This document shows positions 6,062 through 7,009 of a DNA stretch of 7,009 nucleotides, piece by piece (the first letter of the stretch is position 1; each line of letters opens with the position of its first letter). Made by a program: the position numbers and the translations under genes. The stretch is from assembly GCA_902385025.1 (NCBI GenBank), contig CABMDX010000371.1:1-7009 (forward strand), given 5' to 3'. This DNA comes from an uncultured archaeon. Its GTDB lineage: Archaea > Halobacteriota > Methanosarcinia > Methanotrichales > Methanotrichaceae. The notes under the pieces were generated by a model, which saw only the letters and a program-made list of their open reading frames with translations, was not told the DNA's origin and ran no database searches.

Positions 6062-7009
6062 ATGATCGGTATTAAAAAAGGATTGCTGACGCTCTTTGTT
6101 CTCGTAATGGCCATCTCTGTTTTGGGCGCTGGATTATGCGTCAGTGGCTACAAGTATGACAACGGGAGTGGCGCGGGCCTCCCCGGCTGGTTGATCACTC
6201 TTACCAATGGCAGCTATACGTCCACCACTTACACAGATGCAGGCGGCAAATACCAGTTCTGCGGCCTGTCTCCCGGTGCTTATACCGTCCGCGAAACTGT
6301 CAAGAGCGGCTGGACTGCCAGCACCTCGCCTGTGCAAAGCCTGGTTCTGGGCAACAGCAATGCCACAGGCTTGAATTTCATAAACCAGAAGCTAAGTTGC
6401 ACATCGACCATTGCCCTTCGTGCGGCCAACGGCCAGTATGTCTGTGCAGAAGGCAGCGGAGGTGGATCCGTCGTGGCCAACCGTAACGCCATAGGTGCCT
6501 GGGAGACTTTCAAGCTCATGGATCTAGGGAACAATAATGTAGCCCTTCAGGCTGCCAATGGCCAGTATGTCTGTGCAGAAGGCAGCGGAGGAGGATCAAT
6601 CGTGGCCAACCGTAACGCAGTAGGTGCATGGGAGACATTCAAACTCGTTTCCTTGGGAAGCGGATATTTTGCTTTGCAGGCCGCCAACGGCCAATATGTC
6701 TGTGCCGAGGGTGGCGTTGGTGGGGCGATTGTTGCCAATCGCAATGCTATCGGCGCATGGGAGACTTTCAGGTTTATGGATCTCCGAAGGCCCGCAAAAG
6801 TGGCATTTCAGGCTTATAACGGCCAGTACATCTGTGCTGAAGGCGGCGGAGGCGGAGTAGTTGTAGCCAACCGCAATGCTATAGGTGCCTGGGAAACATT
6901 TGAACAACTCTATCAGAAAGACTGCAACGTGGCTCTGCAGGCTTATAGTGGCCAATACCTTTGCGCAGAAAGAGGCGGAGGAGGAGCGGTCGTGGCAAAC
7001 CGCAACGCC
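6062..7009 (+). CDS. Secreted SdrD-B-like / fascin-like repeat protein, 5' part
   Basis: The reading frame starts at ATG 6062 and is still open after 316 codons at the right edge. Residues 1-24 form a signal peptide: K5, K6, then the hydrophobic stretch LLTLFVLVMAISVLGAG. C26 follows, but AGLC is not a proper lipobox, so cleavage near A23 by signal peptidase is more likely than lipidation. Residues 27-109 are one SdrD-B-like/prealbumin-like beta-sandwich: SGYKYDNGSGAGLPGW, then YTDAGGKYQFCGLSPGAYTVRE, then a closing GLNFIN. From residue 117 come five fascin-like repeats of 43-44 residues with the core ALQAANGQYVCAEG and VVANRNAIGAWETF; the fifth is cut. Fascin-like repeats build beta-trefoils that bind actin in eukaryotes or carbohydrate-like ligands in other settings; the ligand here is unknown. 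N34, N49 and N100 sit in N-x-S/T sequons. A cell-surface or matrix role is inferred. It probably has its own promoter. Confidence 0.
   Translation, partial: MIGIKKGLLTLFVLVMAISVLGAGLCVSGYKYDNGSGAGLPGWLITLTNGSYTSTTYTDAGGKYQFCGLSPGAYTVRETVKSGWTASTSPVQSLVLGNSNATGLNFINQKLSCTSTIALRAANGQYVCAEGSGGGSVVANRNAIGAWETFKLMDLGNNNVALQAANGQYVCAEGSGGGSIVANRNAVGAWETFKLVSLGSGYFALQAANGQYVCAEGGVGGAIVANRNAIGAWETFRFMDLRRPAKVAFQAYNGQYICAEGGGGGVVVANRNAIGAWETFEQLYQKDCNVALQAYSGQYLCAERGGGGAVVANRNA
6410..7009 (+). repeat. Five tandem 129-132-bp units encoding fascin-like repeats
   Basis: The units begin at 6410, 6539, 6668, 6800 and 6929, so the period is 129, 129, 132 and 129 bp; the last is cut after 27 codons. Each codes for the core [AY].GQY[VIL]CAE, a Gly-rich turn, VANRNA and, in the four complete units, GAWETF. 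Units 1 and 2 are almost identical in DNA over 32 bp (6431-6462 and 6560-6591), which points to recent duplication or gene conversion. Units 4 and 5 share QAY in place of QAA, so they form a second subgroup. Every unit keeps a Cys at repeat position 12 (C128, C171, C214, C258, C301). Confidence 0.

Noticed and set aside
6280..6955. Several - and + strand open frames with repeated sequence (for example TYWPLAA)
   Set aside because: Their repeats are the complement or frame-shifted reading of the fascin-like units; the + strand frame with signal peptide and conserved domains is the real gene.
6410..7009. Regular 129-bp repetition as a CRISPR array
   Set aside because: The units are protein-coding in one frame with conservative substitutions and no spacer structure.

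Overview
The window looks like a chromosomal segment of a methanogenic archaeon, most plausibly a Methanothrix (Methanosaeta)-type member of the Methanosarcinales. This assignment is an inference. It rests on moderate GC content in the genes, AT-rich intergenic spaces with archaeal-style TATA boxes, T-tract terminators, Shine-Dalgarno matches of the archaeal GGAGGTGATCC kind, and a secreted SdrD-B-like/fascin-repeat protein. No rRNA or other phylogenetic marker is present. All supported genes lie on the + strand; open frames on the - strand are shadows.

Layout. (1) 1-465: 3' part of a calcineurin-like metallophosphoesterase (Icc-related). It is followed after 10 nt by (2) 476-1279, a CxxCxxCC (YkgJ-type) cysteine-cluster protein; the two form an operon-like pair. 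(3) 1280-1491: regulatory gap with a 12-bp palindrome, an AT-rich promoter candidate and a 9-codon upstream ORF that has a much better ribosome-binding site than the gene it precedes. (4) 1492-3828: a full-length PLP-dependent amino-acid decarboxylase of the AdiA (biodegradative arginine decarboxylase) type. It ends at a stem plus T8 terminator. (5) 3951-3958: TATA box for (6) 4007-5848, a family C69 Ntn-type dipeptidase with a 14-residue propeptide before its predicted catalytic Cys and an unusual four-cysteine cluster. (7) 5849-6061: a T-rich terminator and a promoter candidate. (8) 6062 to the right edge: a secreted protein with a signal peptide, one SdrD-B-like/prealbumin-like domain and at least five fascin-like (beta-trefoil) repeats of 43-44 residues, cut by the window end.

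How the genes relate. The decarboxylase and dipeptidase both act on peptide or amino-acid nitrogen, but a terminator and a promoter separate them, so they look like neighbouring single-gene units and not an operon. The decarboxylase would turn arginine (less likely lysine or ornithine) into its amine and CO2; no AdiC-like antiporter is in view. The secreted repeat protein is probably a cell-surface or matrix component. I see no CRISPR array, tRNA, rRNA, insertion sequence or phage module. No wholly new system is evident. The least ordinary signals are the in-frame leader ORF ending in TAG, the receiver-like acidic residues in the decarboxylase wing domain, the Cys cluster of the dipeptidase, and the fascin-repeat ladder.
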